Shown piece by piece: positions 25,766-33,442 of a stretch of DNA of 64,000 nt (positions are counted from its first letter, which is position 1; each line of letters begins with the position of its first letter). This DNA comes from Olsenella timonensis. GTDB taxonomy: Bacteria; Actinomycetota; Coriobacteriia; Coriobacteriales; Atopobiaceae. The DNA lies in contig NZ_LT635455.1 in the NCBI RefSeq assembly GCF_900119915.1, positions 248,001 to 312,000 on the forward strand, read 5' to 3'. Below the pieces are notes generated by a model that saw only the letters and a list, made by a program, of their open reading frames with translations, had not been told where the DNA came from and made no database searches. The position numbers and the translations under genes are program-made.

Positions 25766-26611
25766 CTAGTCCACCTCGATGCCCTCGGTATCAGGTGCGT
25801 CCAGCTCGTAGATTGAGTCCCATCCGTCAACGACGGTGTACAGACCCGTGTAGCCGCCGAAGAGCGTGTCGTAGACGGTCTGGGTGCCCGTGACCTTGAG
25901 CTCGATGGACACCTCTTTCTCTTCGTGGAGCGCGCCGTCCAGGACCGAATCGGGGGCGCTTCCTATGGCCGACCCGGAATAGAAGTATCCGGCGTTCAGC
26001 GTCTTCGAATCGAAGCTGAGCGTCTCGGACTGCGTATTGTTTCCGGTTCCGTCCGTCTCGACGGCGAGCGAGTAGGGGACGGCCTCCGGCTCCTCGTATT
26101 CGGCCGCCTCGTTAATCTTCTGGCCCTCGGTCGCGTTGGCGATGTCATCCTGATAGAACCCGGCATCCTGCTCGTAGTACTCAAGGGATTCGGTCGTTTC
26201 GTCGATGGCGGACTGCTTCGTCGCGTCGAACCGTTCGCGATTCTTCTGGGCGGCGAGTTCCGCAATCTCGTCGTTCGAGAGCCCGTCGAGGTCGCCGAAC
26301 GTAAGCGACTTGTAGGACGTGCCCCCGTTCATCGCAACGCTGTCCGTTTCGTAGCAGGTTACGTTGCCGCTTCCGTCGAATACGAGGACGGCCGAGACGG
26401 TCGTGTCCTTCTGCGGGAAGTCATCCGAGCGGCACTGCATCCAGACGCCTTGCTGAGCAAACGCCTGCGATGCGCCCATGGACTCGCTTGGGGCCTCGGA
26501 GGCTCCCGCGCCGTCCCCTGCGCCGTTGCATCCCGCAAGCCCGAGGCCCGCCACAGCAACCGCCCCGAAGCCGAACAGCTTCAGAGCGCCTCTCCTCGTG
26601 TATTGTTTCAT
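25766..26611 (-). CDS. Putative Tat/Sec-exported lipoprotein
   Basis: A 281-residue protein. The N-terminus has TRRGALKLFG, a twin-arginine-like motif, a hydrophobic stretch and the lipobox LAGC at about residues 25-28, so it is probably a lipoprotein. The mature part is acidic, with no recognised domain. GAAAGGAACG precedes the ATG. It is directly followed by the second exported protein gene (no gap), so the two form an operon ending at the 25.0-kb terminator. Function unknown. Confidence 0.7.
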   Translation of the reverse strand: MKQYTRRGALKLFGFGAVAVAGLGLAGCNGAGDGAGASEAPSESMGASQAFAQQGVWMQCRSDDFPQKDTTVSAVLVFDGSGNVTCYETDSVAMNGGTSYKSLTFGDLDGLSNDEIAELAAQKNRERFDATKQSAIDETTESLEYYEQDAGFYQDDIANATEGQKINEAAEYEEPEAVPYSLAVETDGTGNNTQSETLSFDSKTLNAGYFYSGSAIGSAPDSVLDGALHEEKEVSIELKVTGTQTVYDTLFGGYTGLYTVVDGWDSIYELDAPDTEGIEVD

Positions 26612-26715
26612 GGCTCGTTCCTTTCTATATATCGACTCCGCTTCCCTTTTCCGGCGGGATGCGCCTGCGCATGCTTGTCGAACGATCGTGGAGGCGTCTC
26701 CACGCCCGTTCGGGT

Positions 26716-26759
26716 GGCCGCTGAGTCCGTGGCGGCTTCGCCACGGATCTGAAACGGCC
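26716..26759. repeat. Nested inverted repeat between two element genes
   Basis: TCCGTGGCG (26726-26734), GCTT and CGCCACGGA (26739-26747) form a hairpin enclosed by GGCCG (26716-26720) and CGGCC (26755-26759). There is no U-tract. It may end transcripts from the membrane-protein gene or hold regulatory sites. Confidence 0.4.
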
Positions 26760-26775
26760 GCTCTGCGTACGCCCC

Positions 26776-27567
26776 TTATCGCCTTCCCATGGCGTTGCTT
26801 ATCCAGTCGAGGCTGCTGCTCGCGCTGGCGGTGTTGGCGTTAATCTGCTGCGCCTGATTGAGAATCTGGCCCTGCATGAAGAGGTTGCCGAGCTGGAGCA
26901 TGTTGCCGATGCGCTGCTGTTGGAGAATTTGCTGCTGGCCCTGTTCCATGCGCCGCTGGTGACGCTCGGTCTCGTAGAGGTTGACCATCTCCTGCACCGT
27001 GCTCGCGCGGTGGTTGCGCACGGCCGTAAGGAAGAAGTCCACGGCGTCGATGCTGTCGTAGTCCATCGGGTACCATGGCGCGACCTCCGCGGCCCAGCGC
27101 TGCTGCGTGGCGAAGATTTCCCGCTTCGTCTGCTCGATGCTCTGCGCAAGGGCTTGGTTGTTCGCTTCGACTTGGGCGTTGCTTCGGTCAATGGCGGCGT
27201 TCTTCTGGGCGCGGCTCTTGTCGGCGGACTTCGCGATGACCTTGTAGAGGACCGCGCCGATGACGGCGGAGACGGCGAGGTTGATGACGTTCCACACGGT
27301 CACCTGAAGCTCCATGCCGCCCGTCGTGAAGAAGGGGATGGTGAGCGGGTAGGTAACCGCTTTCAGCGGGGTGCTCGTGATGAGCGCGAACGCGATGAGG
27401 AAGCCCGCGATTGCGTAGAGCACGGGGTGGCGCTTCGACTTCTTCTCCGTCTTGGCAGCGAACTGCGTGGTGAGCTGGTTGATGCGGTTCTGGAGGTCGA
27501 CCACGCGGTGCATCAGCTCGTGCGCAGTTGCGACGCGTGGCAGCAAGTCGGCTGTCTGCTCGTTCAT
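26776..27567 (-). CDS. Membrane coiled-coil protein of the element
   Basis: A 263-residue protein. The N-terminal ~45 residues look like a coiled coil (VVDLQNRINQLTTQFAAKTE). Two hydrophobic segments follow at about 48-65 and 84-108. A long glutamine-rich helical region then follows (QGQQQILQQQRIGNMLQLGN near residue 215). It is predicted to be anchored in the membrane with the Gln-rich tail in the cytoplasm. Family not recognised. ATG 27567 is chosen for AAAGG upstream; an ATG at 27588 is possible. Confidence 0.6.
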   Translation of the reverse strand: MNEQTADLLPRVATAHELMHRVVDLQNRINQLTTQFAAKTEKKSKRHPVLYAIAGFLIAFALITSTPLKAVTYPLTIPFFTTGGMELQVTVWNVINLAVSAVIGAVLYKVIAKSADKSRAQKNAAIDRSNAQVEANNQALAQSIEQTKREIFATQQRWAAEVAPWYPMDYDSIDAVDFFLTAVRNHRASTVQEMVNLYETERHQRRMEQGQQQILQQQRIGNMLQLGNLFMQGQILNQAQQINANTASASSSLDWISNAMGRR

Positions 27568-27614
27568 TCGTCTAGCCTTTCTTCTCATATACTGCCCTGC
27601 CCGGCGGTCACCCA

Positions 27615-27671
27615 GCGCATCCTCGATGCGCATGCGCCGAACTTTAACTATATAGGCATAAAACAGCCTAT
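27615..27671. promoter_or_regulatory. Inverted repeats between divergent element genes
   Basis: GCGCATC-CTC-GATGCGC (27615-27631) and ATAGGC-8-GCCTAT (27652-27657 and 27666-27671) lie in the gap between the membrane-protein gene and the XRE gene. The region is AT-rich (27640-27700), consistent with divergent promoters controlled by the XRE protein. Confidence 0.45.
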
Positions 27672-27742
27672 CACGGCTATTATAGACAAGAAAAATCGCT
27701 CATAGGATTCAAGGTGACTTGATTCCGATGGGCGGTGATTGC

Positions 27743-28078
27743 ATGAAGTACTTCGAGATAGGCCAACGTATCAGGCGGTACCGCAAGGCGTGCGGGTTGT
27801 CGCAGGAGGCGCTGGCGGGAAGGGTCGGCATCTCCGTCACGCACATGAGCCACATCGAAACCGGAAACACCAAGCTGAGCCTGCCCGTGCTCGCGAGGAT
27901 TGCCGAAGGACTCTCGGTGGGAACGGATGCGCTCCTGTCCGATAGGCCGAAACCCGACAAGGCCGCGCTCTCGGAGGAGGTGCAAGAGATTCTAGCCTCG
28001 TTCGAGGCGGACGAGCTTCCCGTGGCGATTGAGGTGCTCCGAGCGCTGAGGGATTCGCTTGCCAAGCGCAGGGGGTAG
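27743..28078 (+). CDS. XRE-family helix-turn-helix regulator
   Basis: A 111-residue regulator. The Cro/C1-type helix-turn-helix spans about residues 5-60 (IGQRIRRYRKACGLSQEALA, then GISVTHMSHIETGNTKLSL). A short C-terminal helix region follows. It probably represses element genes from the inverted repeats just upstream, as master regulator. ATG 27743 is chosen because homologous proteins start near MKYFEIGQRI; an upstream ATG at 27728 is possible. It ends 17 bases before the right arm repeats. Confidence 0.85.
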   Translation: MKYFEIGQRIRRYRKACGLSQEALAGRVGISVTHMSHIETGNTKLSLPVLARIAEGLSVGTDALLSDRPKPDKAALSEEVQEILASFEADELPVAIEVLRALRDSLAKRRG

Positions 28079-28095
28079 GTCACGTCCTCAGGCGA

Positions 28096-28118
28096 TACCC
28101 ATTACCATACCTATTACC
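28096..28118. repeat. Arm-type direct repeats at the right end
   Basis: TACCCATTACC (28096-28106) and TACCTATTACC (28108-28118) have a 12-base period and are preceded by GA, as are the left-end repeats at 19523-19544. Probable integrase arm sites on the other side of the attachment core. Confidence 0.6.
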
Positions 28119-28139
28119 TTGGCTATCTCGGGCGCTTGA

Positions 28140-28177
28140 TAAAAGAAAACCTCCTAGCTGGTTTCCCAGCTAGGAGG
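28140..28177 (-). terminator. Element-borne terminator of tRNA-fMet (right copy)
   Basis: CCTCCTAGCTG (28150-28160) pairs with CAGCTAGGAGG (28167-28177), followed on the minus strand by TTTTCTTTT. It now ends the tRNA-fMet transcript and lies inside the element side of the junction. Confidence 0.85.
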
Positions 28178-28182
28178 GCAAG

Positions 28183-28263
<81 letters not shown>

Positions 28264-28321
28264 CTGTGTGCACCTCGCGTGTGCAAGGAATAACTATACT
28301 CACTGTCCTTCTCGCTCGCAA

Positions 28322-28360
28322 GGGAAAATCTCGAATGTGGACGCGTCTCCACATTCGAGA
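28322..28360 (-). terminator. Terminator of the NADH oxidase gene
   Basis: TCTCGAATGTGGA (28329-28341) and TCCACATTCGAGA (28348-28360) form a 13-bp stem. On the minus strand it is followed by TTTTCC. It lies 11 bases after the stop codon of the oxidase gene. Confidence 0.8.
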
Positions 28361-28370
28361 CCCGGGCGAA

Positions 28371-29705
28371 CTACTTTGCGCCGAGGGCGCACATCGTGAT
28401 GTAGTTGTACGGCTGGTTGAAGTGGGGGAGGAAGAAGATGTCGAGCAGCTTGAGCCTGTCGACGGTCACGCCCTCCTCGATGGCGAGCGAGAACATGTGG
28501 ATCGCCATCGAGACGTCGTACTCGCTCGCAAGCTGGGCGCCCACGACGCGACGGCTGTCCCTCTCGTAGACGATGCGAATCTTGACCTCGGCGTTCTCGC
28601 GCATGAAGCCGGGACGCTGCAGGTCGGAGAAGTCGGACCAGTCGACGTCCATGCCCGCCTTCTCGGCCGCCGCCGCGGAGAGGCCCGTCGAGCAGAGGTT
28701 GAGCCCAAAGACCGAGATGGCGTTGGAGCCCTGGACGCCGATGGCCTCGAGCGGGGTGCCGCCGACGTTGTGCCCCGCCACGATGCCCGAGCGCACGGCA
28801 TTGGTTGCCAGCGCGATGTAGGTCTCGGCACGCAGGGCGTTGGAGTAGATCGTGGCGCAGTCGCCGACGGCGTAGACGTCGGGGTCGCTCGTCTGCTGGT
28901 GGGCGTCCACGCGGTAGGCCCCCTTGGCGCCGAGCTCCAGGTGGTCGCGGCCGAGCTCCACGTTGGGCACGAAGCCGATCGCGTTGATGACGAGGTCGGC
29001 GGGGTAGGTGCCCTTCTCGGTGGCGACGGAGCGCACGTGGCCGGCATCGTCGCCGCCGTAGGAGGTCACGGCCTCGCCGAAGTGGCACTCGATGCCGCCC
29101 TGGGCAAGGCGCTCGTCCATGAGGCGGGCGAACTCGGGGTCGTAGTAGCTGGCGAGCGAAGTGGGCGCAATGTCGAAGATGCGCACCTCCTTGCCGCGGC
29201 GCCTGGCGGCCTCGGCGATCTCCACACCGATGTAGCCGGCGCCGATGACGGCAACGGAGCGCACGGCCTCGTCGGAGACCTGGCGGTCCACCTCCTGGCC
29301 CTCCTGGAAGAGCTTGAGGAAGCTGATGCCGTCGAGGTCGGCGCCGGGAAGCCTGGGCGAGATGGGCAGCGACCCCGTGGCGAGGATCAGCTTGTCATAG
29401 GGCACCTCGAAGGAGGAGCCGTCGGCCGCCGAGCATCCCACCAGGTGCCCGTCGAAGTCGATTCCGGTGACGCTCGTCTCCATGTGGACCTGCGCGCCCT
29501 TGGCGACGAAGGCCTCCTCGTTGGTGTAGAAGAGCTTCTCGTACGAGTCGATCTGGCGGCCGACCCACAGCGCGGTGCCGCACCCGAGGTAGCTCAGGTT
29601 GGTGTTGCGGTCAATCATGGTGACGCGCGCGTCCGGATAGTTGTCGAGCAGGGTGTTTGCCGCGGCGATTCCGGCGTGGTTGGCCCCGACGATGACGACG
29701 TTCAT
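28371..29705 (-). CDS. nox: FAD-dependent NADH oxidase / CoA-disulfide reductase family protein
   Basis: A 444-residue flavoprotein. The FAD-binding loop VGANHAGIAAANTLL is at the N-terminus. The redox-active cysteine is Cys42 (LSYLGCGTALW), the single-cysteine arrangement of water-forming NADH oxidases. The NAD-binding loop VAVIGAGYIGVEIAEA is near residue 155, VYAVGDCA is the second FAD contact, and a pyridine-nucleotide disulfide dimerisation domain ends the protein. It probably reduces oxygen to water at NADH expense, protecting an anaerobe. GGAGAGGAG precedes the ATG. Confidence 0.88.
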   Translation of the reverse strand: MNVVIVGANHAGIAAANTLLDNYPDARVTMIDRNTNLSYLGCGTALWVGRQIDSYEKLFYTNEEAFVAKGAQVHMETSVTGIDFDGHLVGCSAADGSSFEVPYDKLILATGSLPISPRLPGADLDGISFLKLFQEGQEVDRQVSDEAVRSVAVIGAGYIGVEIAEAARRRGKEVRIFDIAPTSLASYYDPEFARLMDERLAQGGIECHFGEAVTSYGGDDAGHVRSVATEKGTYPADLVINAIGFVPNVELGRDHLELGAKGAYRVDAHQQTSDPDVYAVGDCATIYSNALRAETYIALATNAVRSGIVAGHNVGGTPLEAIGVQGSNAISVFGLNLCSTGLSAAAAEKAGMDVDWSDFSDLQRPGFMRENAEVKIRIVYERDSRRVVGAQLASEYDVSMAIHMFSLAIEEGVTVDRLKLLDIFFLPHFNQPYNYITMCALGAK

Positions 29706-29794
29706 GACTCTCCTCTCTCCGCTGGTGCCTGAATTGTAACTACATAGGTAGCATATCGGCGCGAGGGAGGGGGCGGAGTCGGCGAGCGGGCGTG

Positions 29795-30997
29795 CTAGAG
29801 GTCGTGCGCGGTGAGGATCTCCTGGGGGATGAGGCGGGCGTCCTCCACGACCGCGCGCAGGTAGGCCATCTCGTCCTTGTCCAGGGCGCCCTCCATGAGC
29901 TCGATGCCGTCCAGGCGCACGCCGCCCTGGTCCGTCTCCTCGTTCATGAGCGGGTCGGGGAAGCGCCGCATGGCGCGGCGGACCATCTTGCGATAGGCGG
30001 GCGCAAACGGCTCCACGGAGAAGCGCCCGTCTGCCATGTCGGAGAGCTTGGACAGGATGGAGAGGCCGGCGCGGTCGATGTCTCCCCAGTAGAGGATTCG
30101 CACGTCGTCGGCATGCAGCGTGTCGAGAAGATCGGGGAGCTTGTGCGGGTCGTCCACGAGGTAGCCGTTGCCAAACACGACGCCGTGGACGCGCTCCCCG
30201 AGAATCTTCTTTCGGCCGTCGATGAACATCGCGTTGCGCATGTTGACCCAGGGGTCGAGGTTCTCGGACACGACGAGCCGCATGTGCCGGTGGCGCTTGG
30301 GGATGTGGTGCAGCAGCTCGAGCCTCATCTGCGGGCGGCTGTTCACGACGTCGGTGATGCCCATGAGGTGCAGGAGCTTGCGGCCGTCGGCCTCGACGGC
30401 GAGGAACTTCTCGTCGCCGAAGAGCTGGTAGGAGAGCTCGCGCAGGCTGAGCGTTCCGTCTCCCAGCGTGGCCCCTCCCGCGAGCGCGGCGTCGAGGGCC
30501 CGCAGCTCGCGCTCGTAGCGCAGGAAGGCGTCGGGGGTGCTGAGCAGCCAGCCGTTGATCCACAGGCGCGGGTCGAGGCCGATGATCTGGCGGCGCACGT
30601 CGTTGAGCTCGGGCGTCTGCTTGCGGATGGTGTCCAGCCCGGCGAGTCCCCGCCCGCCGCGTCGCGCGGGCGGACGGGGCGTCTCGGTGCGGGCGATCGA
30701 GCGCTCTCCCTTCTCGGCGGGTGCCTCCTCGTCGCGCGGAGCGTGCAGCAGGTAGCCTCCCTCGGCGGGCTCGAGCACGCCGGCGTCGAGCAGGGCCCTG
30801 AGCGCCGTCTCGTCCGCCCCGTACTTCTCCAGGACCGATGCCACGTCCGCCGCGGGAAGCGGGCTCTTGCGCGAGCGAACGAGCCCGCTCGCGATGCCGC
30901 CCGCCACGCTGCGGAACTGCGAGGGAAGCTGCCTGCCCAGGGTCTTTGCAAGCGTGAGCACCGTGTCGTGCTCCTGCTCGGTGAGTCTGTGCGCCAT
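29795..30997 (-). CDS. Solitary JetD-like (DUF3322/DUF2220) protein
   Basis: A 400-residue protein. The C-terminal half has LVVSENLDPWVNMR, VVFGNGYLVD and ILYWGDIDRAGLSIL, the TOPRIM-like motifs of JetD, the nuclease subunit of Wadjet plasmid-defence systems (YWGDID is diagnostic). The N-terminal third has a winged-helix-like part and a basic linker. JetA, JetB and JetC (the SMC-like complex) are not present in the neighbourhood, so it may be an orphan nuclease with another partner. AAGGA precedes the ATG at 30997. The substrate is probably DNA, by analogy. Confidence 0.75.
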   Translation of the reverse strand: MAHRLTEQEHDTVLTLAKTLGRQLPSQFRSVAGGIASGLVRSRKSPLPAADVASVLEKYGADETALRALLDAGVLEPAEGGYLLHAPRDEEAPAEKGERSIARTETPRPPARRGGRGLAGLDTIRKQTPELNDVRRQIIGLDPRLWINGWLLSTPDAFLRYERELRALDAALAGGATLGDGTLSLRELSYQLFGDEKFLAVEADGRKLLHLMGITDVVNSRPQMRLELLHHIPKRHRHMRLVVSENLDPWVNMRNAMFIDGRKKILGERVHGVVFGNGYLVDDPHKLPDLLDTLHADDVRILYWGDIDRAGLSILSKLSDMADGRFSVEPFAPAYRKMVRRAMRRFPDPLMNEETDQGGVRLDGIELMEGALDKDEMAYLRAVVEDARLIPQEILTAHDL

Positions 30998-31213
30998 GTG
31001 GGGTCCTTGTCTCTTGGTTGCCCCCACAGCATAGCGCGTGACGTGCGGAGCCGCTCTGGCGAGCGTGCTTGCCTACTTGCGTGCGGTGTGGCAGGCGTCG
31101 CCCTTCTCGGCCGTCTGCGCTTAGCTCCCAGCTAATGAAACGTCAGTTGAATATCCGTATCGTCGAGGATGCCGACGAAAGGTGCCCTGTGGGGCGTGAG
31201 GAAAGGAACGGAC

Positions 31214-31651
31214 ATGGCAGCAAAAGAAGGCAAGAGAGGCGTTGGGAAGATCGTCCTCATCGTGGTGGTCGCGCTCGTCGTGATCGGCGCGATTGGCTCG
31301 ATGGGCGGTAACGGTGGGGCAAACCAGGCACCTGCGGGTGACGAGACACAGACGAGTGAGCAGCAGCCTGCCGAGCAGACGGAGCCGTATACCATTTCCG
31401 ACGAGCAGCTCGACACCTCGAACGGGTTTGCGGTCTACATCAATGGTACGCTGACCAACAACACGGAGAACGAGGTGAGCTACATCCAGGTCGAGTACAA
31501 CCTCTACGACGCCGACGGCGCGCAGGTGGGCACGGCACTCGCCAACACCAACAATCTCAAGGCCGGTGGCACGTGAAAGTTCGAGGCGGTTGGAACTGCG
31601 TCGCCCGATGAGGTGGCGTCCTACGAGCGCGTTGACGTTACCGGCTTCTAG
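31214..31651 (+). pseudogene. FxLYD-domain protein interrupted by an in-frame TGA
   Basis: The reading frame encodes an N-terminal membrane anchor (GKIVLIVVVALVVIGAIGSM), a polar linker and an FxLYD-type domain (IQVEYNLYDADGAQVGTAL). TGA at 31574-31576 stops it after 120 residues. The same frame then continues for 24 codons (KFEAVGTASPDEVASYERV and the end DVTGF) to a TAG at 31649. The TGA sits where FxLYD proteins usually have Trp before Lys-Phe, so TGG has probably become TGA. The shorter product lacks the last strands. AAAGGA precedes the ATG. Confidence 0.75.
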
Positions 31652-31672
31652 CACGAGAGGGGAGGGGCCCGT

Positions 31673-32092
31673 ATGAGCGAACCGCTGACCGAGGAGCTGC
31701 TCGACGAGCTCCTCTCCACGTCGAGCATCGACGCGTATCTCGAGGAGCATGAGCCGCACGCCCTGAGCCTGGCCGAGTACCTCCAGCGGCTCCTGGACGA
31801 GAAGGGACTCGAGCGCTCTCGCGTGGTGCGCATGGCCAACCTGAACGACACCTTCGGCTACCAGTTTTTCCAGGGGACGCGCCATCCCAGCCGGGACAAG
31901 GTGCTCCAGATCGCCTTCGCCATGGCGCTCTCCCTGAGGGAGACCAACCGTGCGCTCACGGCCGCCGGCGTGAGTGAGCTGTACTGCAAGGACAGGCGCG
32001 ACGCCATCATCATCTTCTGCATCGACCGCGGATGCTCGCTCCAGAAGGTTAACGAGGAGCTCTATCGCTTTGGCGAGAGGACCATCTGCTAG
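31673..32092 (+). CDS. XRE-like helix-turn-helix protein paired with a kinase gene
   Basis: A 139-residue protein with an XRE-type helix-turn-helix (EYLQRLLDEKGLERSRVVRM and ANLNDTFGYQFFQGTRHPSR). It resembles small regulators found next to Ser/Thr kinase genes in Firmicutes and Actinobacteria. The C-terminal part is helical and contains Cys residues (FCIDRGCS). It lies 21 bases after the FxLYD frame and 129 bases before the kinase gene, separated from it by an inverted repeat. It probably binds DNA and is controlled by the kinase, which is an inference. Confidence 0.75.
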   Translation: MSEPLTEELLDELLSTSSIDAYLEEHEPHALSLAEYLQRLLDEKGLERSRVVRMANLNDTFGYQFFQGTRHPSRDKVLQIAFAMALSLRETNRALTAAGVSELYCKDRRDAIIIFCIDRGCSLQKVNEELYRFGERTIC

Positions 32093-32103
32093 CAGGGGTC
32101 GCC

Positions 32104-32183
32104 AAAAAGTACCCAGATAATGCCCCTTCGACGGCGTTTTCCCAGTTGACGTCTGCCGAACCGCCATTGTCTGGGTACTTTTT
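32104..32183. repeat. 80-bp inverted-repeat element between XRE and kinase genes
   Basis: AAAAAGTACCCAGATAATG (32104-32122) is the reverse complement, with one mismatch, of 32165-32183. The interior of 42 bases has no obvious gene. The outer ends are AAAAAGT and ACTTTTT, so transcription of either strand would give a hairpin flanked by a U run. It could be a bidirectional terminator or a small MITE-like element. Confidence 0.6.
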
Positions 32184-32221
32184 CGTGGGGTCGCGAAGTA
32201 GCCCTCTGCTAGGATGGGCAC

Positions 32222-33424
32222 ATGGAAGATGAGCTCTCAAACTACCTCGCCGCGCTCGACCGCGACGGCTGCTACCGGGCGGACGCGGTGCTCAAGCGGG
32301 GTGACCTCGAGACGACCGAGCGCGTCTACTTCGTGGGCGAGAACGGCGCCGAGCTGGGGCCGTTCGTGCGCAAGCGTCTCGCCGAGGGCCTGGGAGGGGC
32401 GTACGAGCGCGTCTTCGAGGCGCAGCGACATGGCGCGCGCCTGCCGCACCTGCCCCGCATCGTCGAGTGCCATCGTCGGGACGACCAGCTGGTGGTGGTC
32501 ATGGAGCACGTCGCGGGCGAGACGCTCGCCGACGCGGTGGGGCACGCGGGTAGCGCGTCCTCGCGGCTCGACCTCGTGCGTCGCATCTTTCCCGACCTCT
32601 GCGACGCAGTGAGCGAGCTTCACGAGCGCTTCGATCCCCCGCTCATCCACCGGGACCTCAAGCCGGGCAACGTCATGGTCTCGCTCGGAGGCGTCACCCT
32701 TATCGATCTGGGCATCGCGCGCAGCTGGCACGAGGGCGCGGAGCGCGACACCACGCGCTTCGGCACACGCGCCTACGCTCCGCCGGAGCAGTTCGGCTTT
32801 GGGCAGACCGACGTGACGAGCGACGTCTATGCCCTCGGCATGCTTCTTTTCTTCTGCCTCACGGGGTGTGACCCCTCCCCGGCGGATCGCGAGAGGGGCT
32901 TTGCTCGCGATGACGTGCCGGAGCGCCTGCGCGTGGTCATAGCGCAGGCCACGGAGCTCGATCCCGCACACCGTCTCCCGTCCGCCCGCTCGCTCAAGGA
33001 TGCCCTGGTCTCCGCCCTGCCCGACGCCTCGGGCGAGAAGGGCGCGCCGCTCGAGCCCCCTACGCTCGCGTCGACTCGCCCGGCGCTCCTCTCTCGCGTC
33101 CCGGGCTGGCTGGGCATCGCATGGGACGCCTGCGTGCTGGGCGCGCTCGTGCTCATGGTCGCGGGCTGCGTCGTGGCGATCGTCGACCCGACACCCGAGA
33201 ACGCCGCCTGGCCCACGTGGTACCTCGTCTACTCGTACCTGGCCTTTGTGGCGCCGATCGTTGTCATCGTCTGCTATCTGATGCTCGATCGCCGGCCGCT
33301 GCGTCGCGCCGTCCCCGCGCTCGCGCGCCTTACCGTGCGACAGGAGATGCGTGTGGGGCTGCGCGCGCTGCTCGTCCTGTTTGCCGCGTGGGTCGTTGCC
33401 ACGGTGGCGATGCAGGCCCTCTAG
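32222..33424 (+). CDS. Membrane-anchored Ser/Thr protein kinase (Hanks type)
   Basis: A 400-residue protein with an N-terminal kinase domain. It has LIHRDLKPGNVMV (catalytic loop), IDLGIARSW (DFG replaced by DLG, as in many bacterial kinases), GTRAYAPPEQFGF (activation segment) and DVYALGMLLFF. The ATP lysine is probably in FVRKRLAEGL. Three hydrophobic segments close the C-terminus (about residues 305-325, 335-358, 378-398). It is predicted to be a membrane kinase facing the cytoplasm, probably signalling to the adjacent XRE-like regulator. No sensor domain such as PASTA is seen. Confidence 0.88.
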   Translation: MEDELSNYLAALDRDGCYRADAVLKRGDLETTERVYFVGENGAELGPFVRKRLAEGLGGAYERVFEAQRHGARLPHLPRIVECHRRDDQLVVVMEHVAGETLADAVGHAGSASSRLDLVRRIFPDLCDAVSELHERFDPPLIHRDLKPGNVMVSLGGVTLIDLGIARSWHEGAERDTTRFGTRAYAPPEQFGFGQTDVTSDVYALGMLLFFCLTGCDPSPADRERGFARDDVPERLRVVIAQATELDPAHRLPSARSLKDALVSALPDASGEKGAPLEPPTLASTRPALLSRVPGWLGIAWDACVLGALVLMVAGCVVAIVDPTPENAAWPTWYLVYSYLAFVAPIVVIVCYLMLDRRPLRRAVPALARLTVRQEMRVGLRALLVLFAAWVVATVAMQAL

Positions 33425-33442
33425 CCAGCCGCGCGCCGCGGG

